Positions 23,761 through 32,048 of a DNA stretch of 53,698 nucleotides are shown here, in pieces. This DNA comes from CAYUCJ01 sp049282265 (GTDB lineage Bacteria > Desulfobacterota > DSM-4660 > Desulfatiglandales > Desulfatiglandaceae), in contig JBAPTR010000228.1 in NCBI GenBank assembly GCA_049282265.1, positions 1 through 53,698 on the forward strand, given 5' to 3'. How positions within the stretch are numbered: the first letter of the stretch is position 1; every line of letters begins with the position of its first letter. A program made the translations under genes and the position numbers. A model generated the notes under the pieces. It made no database searches. It had not been told where the DNA came from and saw nothing but the letters and a program-made list of their open reading frames with translations.

Positions 23761-24258
23761 ATGAACGAGGCAGTTGCTGTCAGCGATACAGAATTTCACG
23801 AGATAGACTACAAGGCGCTTGATCACATCATTGAGGATGAATTCTCCAATGACAAGGAGAACCTCATCATGATCCTGCAGGCCATTCAGAATCGTTACAA
23901 TTACTTGCCCCAACCTGCTCTCACCTATCTGTCGGAAAAAATAGACTTCCCCCTGAGCCGCATTTATGCAGTGGGCACCTTTTACAAGACGTTCAGTCTT
24001 GAGCCACGAGGCAGAAACATCATTTATGTGTGCCTTGGAACCGCATGTCACGTGAGGGGGGGAGACAAAGTAAAGGAAAGGATCCAGGAAATTTTGAATA
24101 TCAGGGCCGGACAAACCACCGATGACATGCGTTTCACGCTGGAGCCCGTACGGTGTATCGGATGTTGCAGCCTCGGGCCCGTCGTCAAAATCAATGAGGA
24201 TATCCACAGCAGAATAAGTTCCGACATGGTTCAGGACGTATTATCAAAGTATGAATAG
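23761..24258 (+). CDS. NuoE-like thioredoxin-fold [2Fe-2S] subunit
   Basis: A protein of 165 residues of the NuoE/HndA family. It starts with a helical part (ILQAIQNRYNYLPQPALTYLS), then the [2Fe-2S] ligands in VCLGTACHVRGG (C-x4-C) and VRCIGCCSLGPVV (C-x3-C). It would pass electrons between NADH:FMN subunit and partners. ATG 23761 is preferred over the overlapping GTG 23752, because GAGGAG lies eight bases before it. It follows the HdrA fragment by 35 bases. Similar subunits are HndA and HydA-complex gamma subunits; here the partner is the NuoF-like protein next door. Confidence 0.92.
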   Translation: MNEAVAVSDTEFHEIDYKALDHIIEDEFSNDKENLIMILQAIQNRYNYLPQPALTYLSEKIDFPLSRIYAVGTFYKTFSLEPRGRNIIYVCLGTACHVRGGDKVKERIQEILNIRAGQTTDDMRFTLEPVRCIGCCSLGPVVKINEDIHSRISSDMVQDVLSKYE

Positions 24259-24299
24259 TCCGGGTCAACAGTACCAAATAGCGGTGACAGGAAAAAATT

Positions 24300-26201
24300 A
24301 TGAAAATTCAATCTATTCAAGACTTGGAAAGCATCGGCAGGGCCTACCAGAAAAAGCTCTATTACCCGGAGGGAATCAAGGTGAATGTGGGGATGGCCTC
24401 GTGCGGCATAGGTGCCGGAGCCAAGGCCTCCTACCATAAGGCCCTTGAATCCTTCCCGGAGGGTAATGGGATCCAAATCTGCCGTACCGGCTGCATTGGT
24501 TTCTGTGAGAAAGAGCCTCTCGTGGAGATTTTTGCCAGCGGAAAACCCAGGGTTCTTTATCAGCACATAACAGATGAAAAGATCCTCGAGGCCATAGAGG
24601 ATTATCGTGAAGAAAAATTCAATCAAAAAAGAATCCTCGGGCAGATGAAAGACCCCAGGAATCTCCTTGAAGATGAATTGGACAATCCGCTGTCCGGGGT
24701 GAATGGTATTGACGGTATCCCTTTTCTTGAAGACATTCCTTTCTATGATCCTCAGGTGAAAGTGGCCCTGCGCAATTGTGGATATATCGATCCTGAGATC
24801 ATTGAGGAATATATTGCCAGGGGAGGGTACTTTGCCCTTTCCCGTGCCCTTGAGGAACTGAAGGCCGCGGATGTAATCAAAATTGTAAAGGATTCCGGGC
24901 TGAGGGGCCGTGGGGGGGGAGGCTTTCCCACGGGGATCAAATGGGAAACCTGCGCCAGGCAGAAAGGGGAAAGATACATCATCTGCAATGCCGACGAAGG
25001 GGATCCGGGAGCTTACATGGATCGGAGCGTCCTGGAAGGGGATCCCCACAGCGTGCTGGAGGGCATGCTGATCGCCGGATATGCCATCGGTTCCCGTCAA
25101 GGTTTCATTTATGTCCGCCATGAATATCCCCTCGCGGTCAAACGGCTGGTGGAGGCCATTAAGCAGGCCGAGGATTATGGACTGCTCGGTGATGGAATAC
25201 TTGGTTCCGATTTCAGCTTCAATGTCAAGATTTCCACCGGTGCCGGTGCCTTCGTGTGTGGTGAGTCCACGGCCCTGATGACCTCCCTGGAAGGCAAGGT
25301 GGGCAGGCCACGGGCCAAGTACGTTCATACCGTGGAAAAGGGTTTCAGGAATCAGCCGTCCAACCTCAACAATGTTGAAACCTACGCCAACGTGCCCGTT
25401 ATTGTTCTAAAAGGCCCCGGGTGGTACGCGGGCATGGGGACCCAGCGAAGCAAAGGCACAAAGGTTTTCAGCCTCGTGGGGAAAGTAAGAAACACCGGTT
25501 TGGTGGAAGTCCCCATGGGGATTTCCCTGAGGCAGATTGTTTTTGATATCGGCGGTGGACCGCCGAAGAAGAAGGCATTCAAGGCCGTTCAGACAGGCGG
25601 ACCTTCCGGAGGGTGCATCCCGGAACAGTTCCTGGATCTGGGCGTCGACTTTGATGAGCTGGCCAAGGTGGGCTCCATCATGGGTTCGGGCGGAATGATT
25701 GTCATGGACCAGGATACCTGCATGGTGGATGTGGCCCGCTATTTTCTTGATTTTCTGAAGGATGAATCCTGCGGCCAGTGCAATCCCTGTCGTGAGGGGA
25801 TCAAGCAGATGTTGAATATCCTGACGGACATCTGCGAAGGCAACGGGAAGGAGGGAGATATAGAACTCCTTGAGGAACTGGGGAGCATGATCCAGAAATT
25901 TTCGCTGTGCGGCCTCGGCACCTCGGCCCCCAATCCCGTGCTCACAACTATCCTCTACTTCCGCGATGAATACGAGGCACACATCAGGGACAAGAAATGC
26001 CCTGCAGGGGTCTGCAAACCCTTGTTCCACTACGAGATTGACCCGGAGGCATGCACAGGTTGTCATGTGTGTGCACGCAAGTGCCCCCAGGAGGCCATAA
26101 CAGGGGAAAAGAAAGAGCTCCACGTGCTGGATCAGGACAAGTGTATCAAGTGCGGCATCTGCTATGATAACTGTAAGTTCGATGCCATACTCATCAGATA
26201 G
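24300..26201 (+). CDS. NuoF-like NAD(H)/FMN subunit with extra Fe-S domains
   Basis: A 633-residue protein like HndC. From N to C: a thioredoxin-like [2Fe-2S] domain (CGIGAGAKA, CRTGCIGFCE), the FMN/NADH domain with GLRGRGGGGFPTG (about residue 200) and NADEGDPGAYMDR, an SLBB-type segment, the CGQCNPCREG cluster region, and two C-terminal ferredoxin motifs (CTGCHVCARKCP, CIKCGICYDNC). It should exchange electrons with NAD(H). It lies between NuoE-like and NuoG-HdrA genes and is probably the NADH port of the complex. AGGAAA precedes ATG 24300. Length is normal for the bifurcating-hydrogenase type. Confidence 0.95.
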   Translation: MKIQSIQDLESIGRAYQKKLYYPEGIKVNVGMASCGIGAGAKASYHKALESFPEGNGIQICRTGCIGFCEKEPLVEIFASGKPRVLYQHITDEKILEAIEDYREEKFNQKRILGQMKDPRNLLEDELDNPLSGVNGIDGIPFLEDIPFYDPQVKVALRNCGYIDPEIIEEYIARGGYFALSRALEELKAADVIKIVKDSGLRGRGGGGFPTGIKWETCARQKGERYIICNADEGDPGAYMDRSVLEGDPHSVLEGMLIAGYAIGSRQGFIYVRHEYPLAVKRLVEAIKQAEDYGLLGDGILGSDFSFNVKISTGAGAFVCGESTALMTSLEGKVGRPRAKYVHTVEKGFRNQPSNLNNVETYANVPVIVLKGPGWYAGMGTQRSKGTKVFSLVGKVRNTGLVEVPMGISLRQIVFDIGGGPPKKKAFKAVQTGGPSGGCIPEQFLDLGVDFDELAKVGSIMGSGGMIVMDQDTCMVDVARYFLDFLKDESCGQCNPCREGIKQMLNILTDICEGNGKEGDIELLEELGSMIQKFSLCGLGTSAPNPVLTTILYFRDEYEAHIRDKKCPAGVCKPLFHYEIDPEACTGCHVCARKCPQEAITGEKKELHVLDQDKCIKCGICYDNCKFDAILIR

Positions 26202-26228
26202 GATTGAAAACCAAAGAAGGATCTTCCA

Positions 26229-29200
26229 ATGATTACTTTCAAGCTGAACGGCAAGACTGTCCAGGGTGATGAAGGGCAATACATCCTTCAGGTGGCTGAA
26301 AAGTATGGGATCGAGATCCCCACGCTCTGCCACCACAAGGCCTTGGAACCGGCGGGAATGTGTCGTCTTTGCACCGTCGAGCTCTTTGACGGCCGTCGTA
26401 CGCGCTTTGTGACGGCGTGTAACTATCCCATCTGGGAGGGTATGGAGGTCAAAACGGACTCCGAGGCCGTTCACCAGGGCCGGAAACTGATTGTTGAAAT
26501 GTTGCTGGCAAGGTGCCCTGAGGTGTCCGTTCTCAAGAATCTTGCGGCAAAATACGGTATCGAAAAACCACGCTTCAAAAAAGAAGACGATGACTGTATT
26601 CTCTGCGGGCTCTGCACACGCATTTGCGAGCGGATGGGTAATGGTGCCATCAGCCTGACCGGGCGAGGCGTGGACATGAAGGTGGATACGCCCTTCCATA
26701 TCCAGACCGACGTCTGTCTCGGGTGTGGGGCCTGTGTGTCGGTTTGCCCCACGGGACACATCAAGCTGGAGGATATCAACAAGCATGCCATCAAGCCGAT
26801 ACCATCGGAATATGAAATGGGCCTGAAAGGCAGAAAACCCATTTATGTGCCCTACGCGCAAGCGGTACCCAATACACCTGCCATCGACCGAACCCGATGC
26901 GTGCATTTCAAGACCGGCGGTTGCAAAATCTGTGCGGATTTCTGTGGCGTAAGCGCTATCGACCACACGCAGCAGGATGAAATCGTCGAACTGGATGTGG
27001 GAGCTGTTATCCTCGCCCCGGGCTTTCAGGCCTTTGACCCCTCCAAATTCGACACCTATAACTATGCCAATCATCCCAATGTCATCTCCTCCATGGAATA
27101 CGAAAGGATCCTCTCCGCATCCGGCCCCACCATGGGACACCTGGTCCGCATGTCGGATCACAAGGAACCAAAGAAAATTGCATGGTTACAGTGTGTCGGT
27201 TCCCGGGATATCAACCGGTGCGACAACGGTTATTGCTCGGCGGTATGCTGTATGTACGCCGTGAAAGAGGCCATCATCTCAAAAGAGCATGCGGGTGATG
27301 ACCTGGATTGTGCCGTCTTCTATATGGACATGAGGACCCACGGAAAGGACTTTGAGCGTTACTACGACGACGCACGTGGAAAACACGGGGTGCGATTCAT
27401 CCGTTCAAGGATCCATTCCATACACCCCGACACGGGGACTGACGATCTGATCCTGAAGTATGCCGATGAAAAGGGTGCTTATCAGGAAGAGACCTTCGAT
27501 ATGGTCATTCTCTCCGTCGGCCTTGAAACCTCCCCTGAGACCCTGGCTCTGGCCGAAAAACTGGATATCGACCTTACCGAGGGAAACTTTTGCCAGACGG
27601 GTTCCTTTAATCCTGTGGCCACATCGCGTGACGGCATCTATGTCTGCGGCGCCTTTCAGGGCCCCAAAGACATTCCCCAATCGGTGATTGAGGCCAGCTC
27701 GGCCGCAGGTGTGGCCGGTGCACTGCTGGCCTCGGCCCGTGATAGCCAGACAAAGGTCCAGGAGATACCCGAAGAAAGAAATATCGCGGGTGAAAGACCG
27801 CGCATCGGCGTTTTCGTCTGCCATTGCGGCATCAACATCAGTGGGGTAGTAGGTGTGCCCGATGTAAGGGATTATGCAGCATCTCTTCCCTATGTGGAGT
27901 ATGTCAATGATAATCTTTATACCTGCTCCCAGGACACACAGGAGACCATGGCCAAGGTGATCCAGGCCAACAACTTGAATCGTGTTGTGGTTGCTGCATG
28001 CACCCCCAAGACCCACGAACCGCTCTTCCAGGATACCCTCGTGGATGCCGGCCTCAACAAGTACCTCTTTGAGATGACCAACATCCGGAACCAGGATTCC
28101 TGGGTGCACAAAGACGACCCGGAGGCCGCGACCCAGAAGGCCAAGGATCTGGTCCGCATGGCCGTGGCCAAGGTGGCCCTTATGGAACCCCTGAAAGAGA
28201 CGGCGCTGGGGATCAACCAGAAGGCCCTGGTTGTGGGTGGCGGAATCTCCGGCATGGTGACTGCCGGGATATTGAGCGAGCAGGGATACCAGGTCTGTCT
28301 GGTGGAAAAAAATGCGAGCCTGGGGGGCCAGGCCCTGAATCTCTACAGGACCTGGCAGGGTGAGGATGTCCAGAAAAATCTATCGGAAATGGTCCGGAAG
28401 ATCCAAAAGGATCCCAAAATCGAAATACGGCTCGACACGGAACTTTCAGCAGTAGAAGGGTTCGTGGGAAGTTTTAAGACCCATCTCAAATCGGGGGAAA
28501 CCGAGACCACCCTGGAACACGGTATTGCCGTGATCGCCACAGGGGCATCCGGTTACAGTCCCGATGAATACCTCTACGGCAAAGATCCAAGGGTTCTGAC
28601 CCACTTGGAGCTTGATCGAAAGTTCATCGACGATCCTTCGTCTCTCGGGAATATCAACACGGCCGTTTTCATCCAATGCGTCGGCTCCAGGGAGCCTGAA
28701 AGGCCTTACTGTTCCCGGGTCTGTTGTACCCATTCCATGGAAAGCGCCCTTCAATTGAAAGACCTAAACCCTGAAATGGACGTGTACGTCCTGTACAGGG
28801 ATATTCGGACATACGGGGAACGGGAAGCCCTCTATCGCAGGGCCCGGGAGGCGGGGGTTGTCTTTATCCGTTACAGCGTTGATCAAAAACCCCTTGTTGC
28901 CGCCTCTCCTGATGCATTGGAAATCCAGGTGGTGGATCCGATTCTCCAGAGGCCGCTGCTGATTAAGGCAGACCTCATTGGACTGGCCACGGCCATCGTA
29001 CCGAACAGGGATGAAAAGCTGGCACAGTTTTTCAAGATTCCCCTCAATGACGATGGCTTCTTTGTGGAGGCACATCCAAAACTGGCACCTTCGGAGTTTG
29101 CCACGGACGGCGTCTTCCTCTGCGGGATGGCGCACTATCCCAAGCCCATCGACGAGTCGGTGGCACAGGCCCAGGCCGCTGCGTCACGGGCAGTCACCCT

Positions 29201-29462
29201 CCTGGCGAGGGAGACCATACAGGTAAGCGGCACTGTTGCGTATGCCAACCCTGCCTATTGCAGCAGTTGCGGGGTGTGCGTGTCCATCTGCCCCTACTCG
29301 GCCCCCTCCTTTATCGAGAAGGGACGCTTTGCAGGCAGAGCGGAAATCAACCCGGCCCTGTGCAAGGGATGCGGTCTCTGTGTTGCCTCGTGCCGTTCCG
29401 GTGCCCTCAACCTGCGGGGCTTTGAGGAAGGCCAGATCATGGCCATGATTAATGAAATATAA
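26229..29462 (+). CDS. NuoG-type N-terminus fused to HdrA
   Basis: A 1077-residue fusion. Residues 1-100 are a plant-type [2Fe-2S] domain (C34, C45, C48, C64). About 120-185 hold two ferredoxin-type motifs (CILCGLCTRIC, CLGCGACVSVCP). From about 200 (GLKGRKPIYVPYAQAVPN) the sequence is HdrA, beginning just past the point where the 23336 fragment ends and lacking the FAD and CAMU region. At about 522 (IGVFVCHCG) a second HdrA module starts, with its own FAD motif GGGISG near 668 and CTPKTHEPLF. The end has CSSCGVCVSICP and CKGCGLCVASC. HdrA is the flavin site of electron bifurcation. Here it is wired directly to NuoF-like and FlxD partners. I see no other gene in this stretch. Confidence 0.92.
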   Translation: MITFKLNGKTVQGDEGQYILQVAEKYGIEIPTLCHHKALEPAGMCRLCTVELFDGRRTRFVTACNYPIWEGMEVKTDSEAVHQGRKLIVEMLLARCPEVSVLKNLAAKYGIEKPRFKKEDDDCILCGLCTRICERMGNGAISLTGRGVDMKVDTPFHIQTDVCLGCGACVSVCPTGHIKLEDINKHAIKPIPSEYEMGLKGRKPIYVPYAQAVPNTPAIDRTRCVHFKTGGCKICADFCGVSAIDHTQQDEIVELDVGAVILAPGFQAFDPSKFDTYNYANHPNVISSMEYERILSASGPTMGHLVRMSDHKEPKKIAWLQCVGSRDINRCDNGYCSAVCCMYAVKEAIISKEHAGDDLDCAVFYMDMRTHGKDFERYYDDARGKHGVRFIRSRIHSIHPDTGTDDLILKYADEKGAYQEETFDMVILSVGLETSPETLALAEKLDIDLTEGNFCQTGSFNPVATSRDGIYVCGAFQGPKDIPQSVIEASSAAGVAGALLASARDSQTKVQEIPEERNIAGERPRIGVFVCHCGINISGVVGVPDVRDYAASLPYVEYVNDNLYTCSQDTQETMAKVIQANNLNRVVVAACTPKTHEPLFQDTLVDAGLNKYLFEMTNIRNQDSWVHKDDPEAATQKAKDLVRMAVAKVALMEPLKETALGINQKALVVGGGISGMVTAGILSEQGYQVCLVEKNASLGGQALNLYRTWQGEDVQKNLSEMVRKIQKDPKIEIRLDTELSAVEGFVGSFKTHLKSGETETTLEHGIAVIATGASGYSPDEYLYGKDPRVLTHLELDRKFIDDPSSLGNINTAVFIQCVGSREPERPYCSRVCCTHSMESALQLKDLNPEMDVYVLYRDIRTYGEREALYRRAREAGVVFIRYSVDQKPLVAASPDALEIQVVDPILQRPLLIKADLIGLATAIVPNRDEKLAQFFKIPLNDDGFFVEAHPKLAPSEFATDGVFLCGMAHYPKPIDESVAQAQAAASRAVTLLARETIQVSGTVAYANPAYCSSCGVCVSICPYSAPSFIEKGRFAGRAEINPALCKGCGLCVASCRSGALNLRGFEEGQIMAMINEI

Positions 29463-29525
29463 ACTGAAAAGAAACGTATTCGGATTTCTGCTTTTTTGAT
29501 GTAGGATTGAGATAAGGAGATTTCT

Positions 29526-29957
29526 ATGAACGACTGGCAACCGAGAATCACCACCTTTCTGTGTCACTGGTGCAGTTACGGCGCGGCAGACCTGGCGGGA
29601 GTAAGCCGTCTCCAGTACCCGCCCAATTTCCGGGTTATCCGGGTCCCTTGTTCCGGGCGGATCAGCCCCAAGTTTATCCTCGCGGCCTTCCGACATGGCT
29701 CCGACGGGGTGTGGGTCTCCGGGTGACACCCGGGCGACTGCCATTACCTGGAAGGTAATTACTACGCCAGAAGAAAATTCGCCCTTCTCAAGAACCTGCT
29801 CGAACACGTGGGCCTGGAACCGGGGAGGCTCCACTTTTCTTGGATAAGCTCAGCCGAGGCCACCAAATTTGTTGAAGTGGCCAACGAGGTCAGCGCGGCC
29901 GTGGGCAAACTGGGAGAGGCCAGGTACCTCATCAAAAGACGCGCCGAGGTGGCATAA
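29526..29957 (+). CDS. flxD: FlxD/MvhD-type [2Fe-2S] subunit, selenoprotein
   Basis: Reading the UGA at 29724-29726 as selenocysteine gives 143 residues that match MvhD throughout: TFLCHWCSYGAADLAG, VPCSGRISPKFILAAF, then GVWVSGUHPGDCHYLEGNYY with U67 where most relatives have Cys. These Cys/Sec ligate the [2Fe-2S] cluster that carries electrons into HdrA. AAGGAG precedes ATG 29526. The stop overlaps the next ATG (TAATG), so FlxD and FlxC are coupled. Without Sec decoding the product would lose its C-terminal half. Confidence 0.93.
29743..29759 (+). promoter_or_regulatory. SECIS hairpin of flxD
   Basis: ATTACC-TGGAA-GGTAAT, six-pair stem, loop starting 22 bases after the UGA. Confidence 0.65.
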
Positions 29958-30907
29958 TGATTGCGTATACGGAAAAGATCAGGGAAATTGCCAAGAAGCT
30001 ACTGGAAGCGGGGACCGTCGAGGTTTTTGTCGGGTACAAGAAAGGCTCGGTACCCATGATGAATGAGCCCGTCCTCATCAGGGACCCCGCCCATGTGGAC
30101 ACCCTTCACTGGGACAGCAACTGCGGCCTGAACCTCTGCAATTACCTCACCAGGCGGTCGGAAAAGATCGGCATCCTGGCAACCGGGTGCAATTCCAGAA
30201 ATATGGTGACCCATGTTGTTGAGAATCAGATCAAGCGGGAGCAGCTGTATATCGTCGGTATCCCCTGTACCGGTATGATTGATCACCGGGCGGTGAAAAG
30301 GAAAGTCGGCCCAAAAGAGATCCTGGACTTCACGGAAAAAGACGGGTCTTTTACCGTGCGGGGAAGGGATTTTGAAGAGACCTTCAAAAAGACCGACTAT
30401 CTCCAGACCAACTGCGCGGTATGTCGGCATCGCAACCCCGTAGAATACGATGAACTGGTTGCCGATCCGGTTGAAGAGCAGGAGGGGATTGATCCTTACA
30501 AGGACGTCAAGAAGATCGAAACCCTGTCTCCTGAAGGCAAGGAAGGTTTTTTTGAGCGGTTGATCTCCCGTTGTATCCGGTGTTATTCGTGCAGGAATGC
30601 CTGCCCCTTGTGCTATTGTCCTACCTGTTTTGTGGACGAGTCGAAGCCCCAATGGGTCGGGAAGAGCAACGATGCGACGGATACCATGACATTCCATTTC
30701 CTGAGGGCCTATCACTGTGCTGGCCGCTGCACCGACTGCGGGGCATGCGAGAGGGTCTGCCCGGTGGGCATATCCATGCGGCAGTTCACCAAGAAACTCA
30801 ATAAGGATGCCGAAGAACTCTTCTCCTGGGAGGCGGGCCTCACCCTGGACCAAAGGCCCCCCATGGACGTCTATCGGCCGGATGACTATAACGATTTCGT
30901 AAAATAG
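29957..30907 (+). CDS. flxC: FlxC-like [4Fe-4S] electron-transfer subunit
   Basis: A 316-residue protein. The first 190 residues have the FrhB/FdhB-like pattern (NCGLNLCNYLTRRSEKIG, ILATGCNSRNMVTH, NCAVCRHRNPVEYD), and the last third has two ferredoxin-type motifs (CIRCYSCRNACPLCYC and CTDCGACERVCP). It belongs to the FlxABCD/FloxABCD group, which links NAD(H) to Hdr-type bifurcation in sulfate reducers and syntrophs. It overlaps flxD by one base and precedes flxB by 25 bases. There is no membrane segment. The naming follows gene order and type; the detailed path of electrons is not proven. Confidence 0.85.
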   Translation: MIAYTEKIREIAKKLLEAGTVEVFVGYKKGSVPMMNEPVLIRDPAHVDTLHWDSNCGLNLCNYLTRRSEKIGILATGCNSRNMVTHVVENQIKREQLYIVGIPCTGMIDHRAVKRKVGPKEILDFTEKDGSFTVRGRDFEETFKKTDYLQTNCAVCRHRNPVEYDELVADPVEEQEGIDPYKDVKKIETLSPEGKEGFFERLISRCIRCYSCRNACPLCYCPTCFVDESKPQWVGKSNDATDTMTFHFLRAYHCAGRCTDCGACERVCPVGISMRQFTKKLNKDAEELFSWEAGLTLDQRPPMDVYRPDDYNDFVK

Positions 30908-30932
30908 GAAGTGGCTGAAAGAGGTAATCTAC

Positions 30933-31967
30933 ATGACAGACAAGATTTTTGCCAAAGAAGCCTGGATTGAAGCCCTGAAGGGGTTGACCAAAGACTACGA
31001 GGTGTTTGTTCCGGCCGGGGACGGGGATTTTCACACTTTTAAACCCCTGGAAAACGGAACGAAACCCGATTTTGGGTACCAGAACACGCGTCTGTCTCCG
31101 AAATCCCTGGTTTATCCCCAGTCCGAACGGATGTTTGATTACTCCCTTGATGAAAACGATCCCGATGCCCATATCCTCAACGAGGCATCAAGAGACTACG
31201 CTCCGCGGGCGATTGTGGGGATACGGCCCTGCGACGCCCACGCCTTTCAAATCGTGAAGTTGAATTTCGATACCCCTGAATACAGGGATCCCTTCTGGGT
31301 CAAGCGTTTCGAGTCCAGCACACTCGTTGGATTGGGGTGCCACGAACCCTGCGCCACCTGTTTCTGTACCGCCATGGGGGGAGGTCCTTTTGACGAAAAA
31401 GGGTTGGATGTCCTTTTGTATGACATGGGCGATGCCTATCTTGCCAGGAGCGTTACCGAGAAAGGCCAGGCCTTCCTGGACAAGACCCAAGGCGGAGAGA
31501 AGGCCGATGAAAAGTCCTTGAAACGGGCCGGAGAGCTCGCCGCCGGGGCCGCTGAAGCCCTGCCTGACCCCGTGCCGGTTGATCCCATAAAAAGAAAAAC
31601 CATCAACGAACTTTTCGACGCCCCTTTCTGGGAAGATGTCGCCTTTCCGTGCCTGAACTGCGGGACCTGCACCTTTCTCTGCCCTACCTGCTGGTGTTTC
31701 GACATCCAGGATGAGGTACAGGGGAACCAGGGAGGCAGGATCAGGAACTGGGATTCCTGCATGTTTCCCATATTCACCCTGCACGGTTCCGGCCATAACC
31801 CCAGGGATCAGAAATTTCAAAGGGTGCGCCAGCGTTTCATGCACAAACTGAAATATTACGTTGACAAATACGGTGACGGGTTCCAGTGTTCCGGCTGCGG
31901 ACGCTGTGTGCAGTTCTGTCCCGTGAATATTGATATCAGAGAAGTACTTCAATTGATGGGCAACTGA
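30933..31967 (+). CDS. flxB: FlxB-like [4Fe-4S] dicluster subunit
   Basis: A 344-residue protein of the hydrogenase-beta/AsrA type. The N-terminal two thirds have GIRPCDAHAFQI and GLGCHEPCATCFCTAM; the C-terminus has two cluster motifs, CLNCGTCTFLCPTCWCFD and CSGCGRCVQFCP. It pairs with the FAD/NAD-binding FlxA, which follows after 81 bases. It is cytoplasmic by sequence. The ribosome site is weak (GAAAGAGG). In the same operon it gives the Flx half of an Hdr-Flx complex. The 81-base gap before flxA has short repeats of AACCGG-like sequence but no ORF. Confidence 0.88.
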   Translation: MTDKIFAKEAWIEALKGLTKDYEVFVPAGDGDFHTFKPLENGTKPDFGYQNTRLSPKSLVYPQSERMFDYSLDENDPDAHILNEASRDYAPRAIVGIRPCDAHAFQIVKLNFDTPEYRDPFWVKRFESSTLVGLGCHEPCATCFCTAMGGGPFDEKGLDVLLYDMGDAYLARSVTEKGQAFLDKTQGGEKADEKSLKRAGELAAGAAEALPDPVPVDPIKRKTINELFDAPFWEDVAFPCLNCGTCTFLCPTCWCFDIQDEVQGNQGGRIRNWDSCMFPIFTLHGSGHNPRDQKFQRVRQRFMHKLKYYVDKYGDGFQCSGCGRCVQFCPVNIDIREVLQLMGN

Positions 31968-32048
31968 GGTTGGCCGGTTTAGCCGGTTAACAGGTTCAAC
32001 GGCACAACCGCCCAAACCTGGTAACGAAAATTTAAGGAGGATGTTCCA

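Noticed and set aside
25407..27161. Long minus-strand open frame (about 584 codons) opposite the NuoF and NuoG-HdrA genes
   Set aside because: The plus strand carries clear domain motifs throughout; the opposite frame has no family-like sequence and is a by-product of GC-rich codon use.
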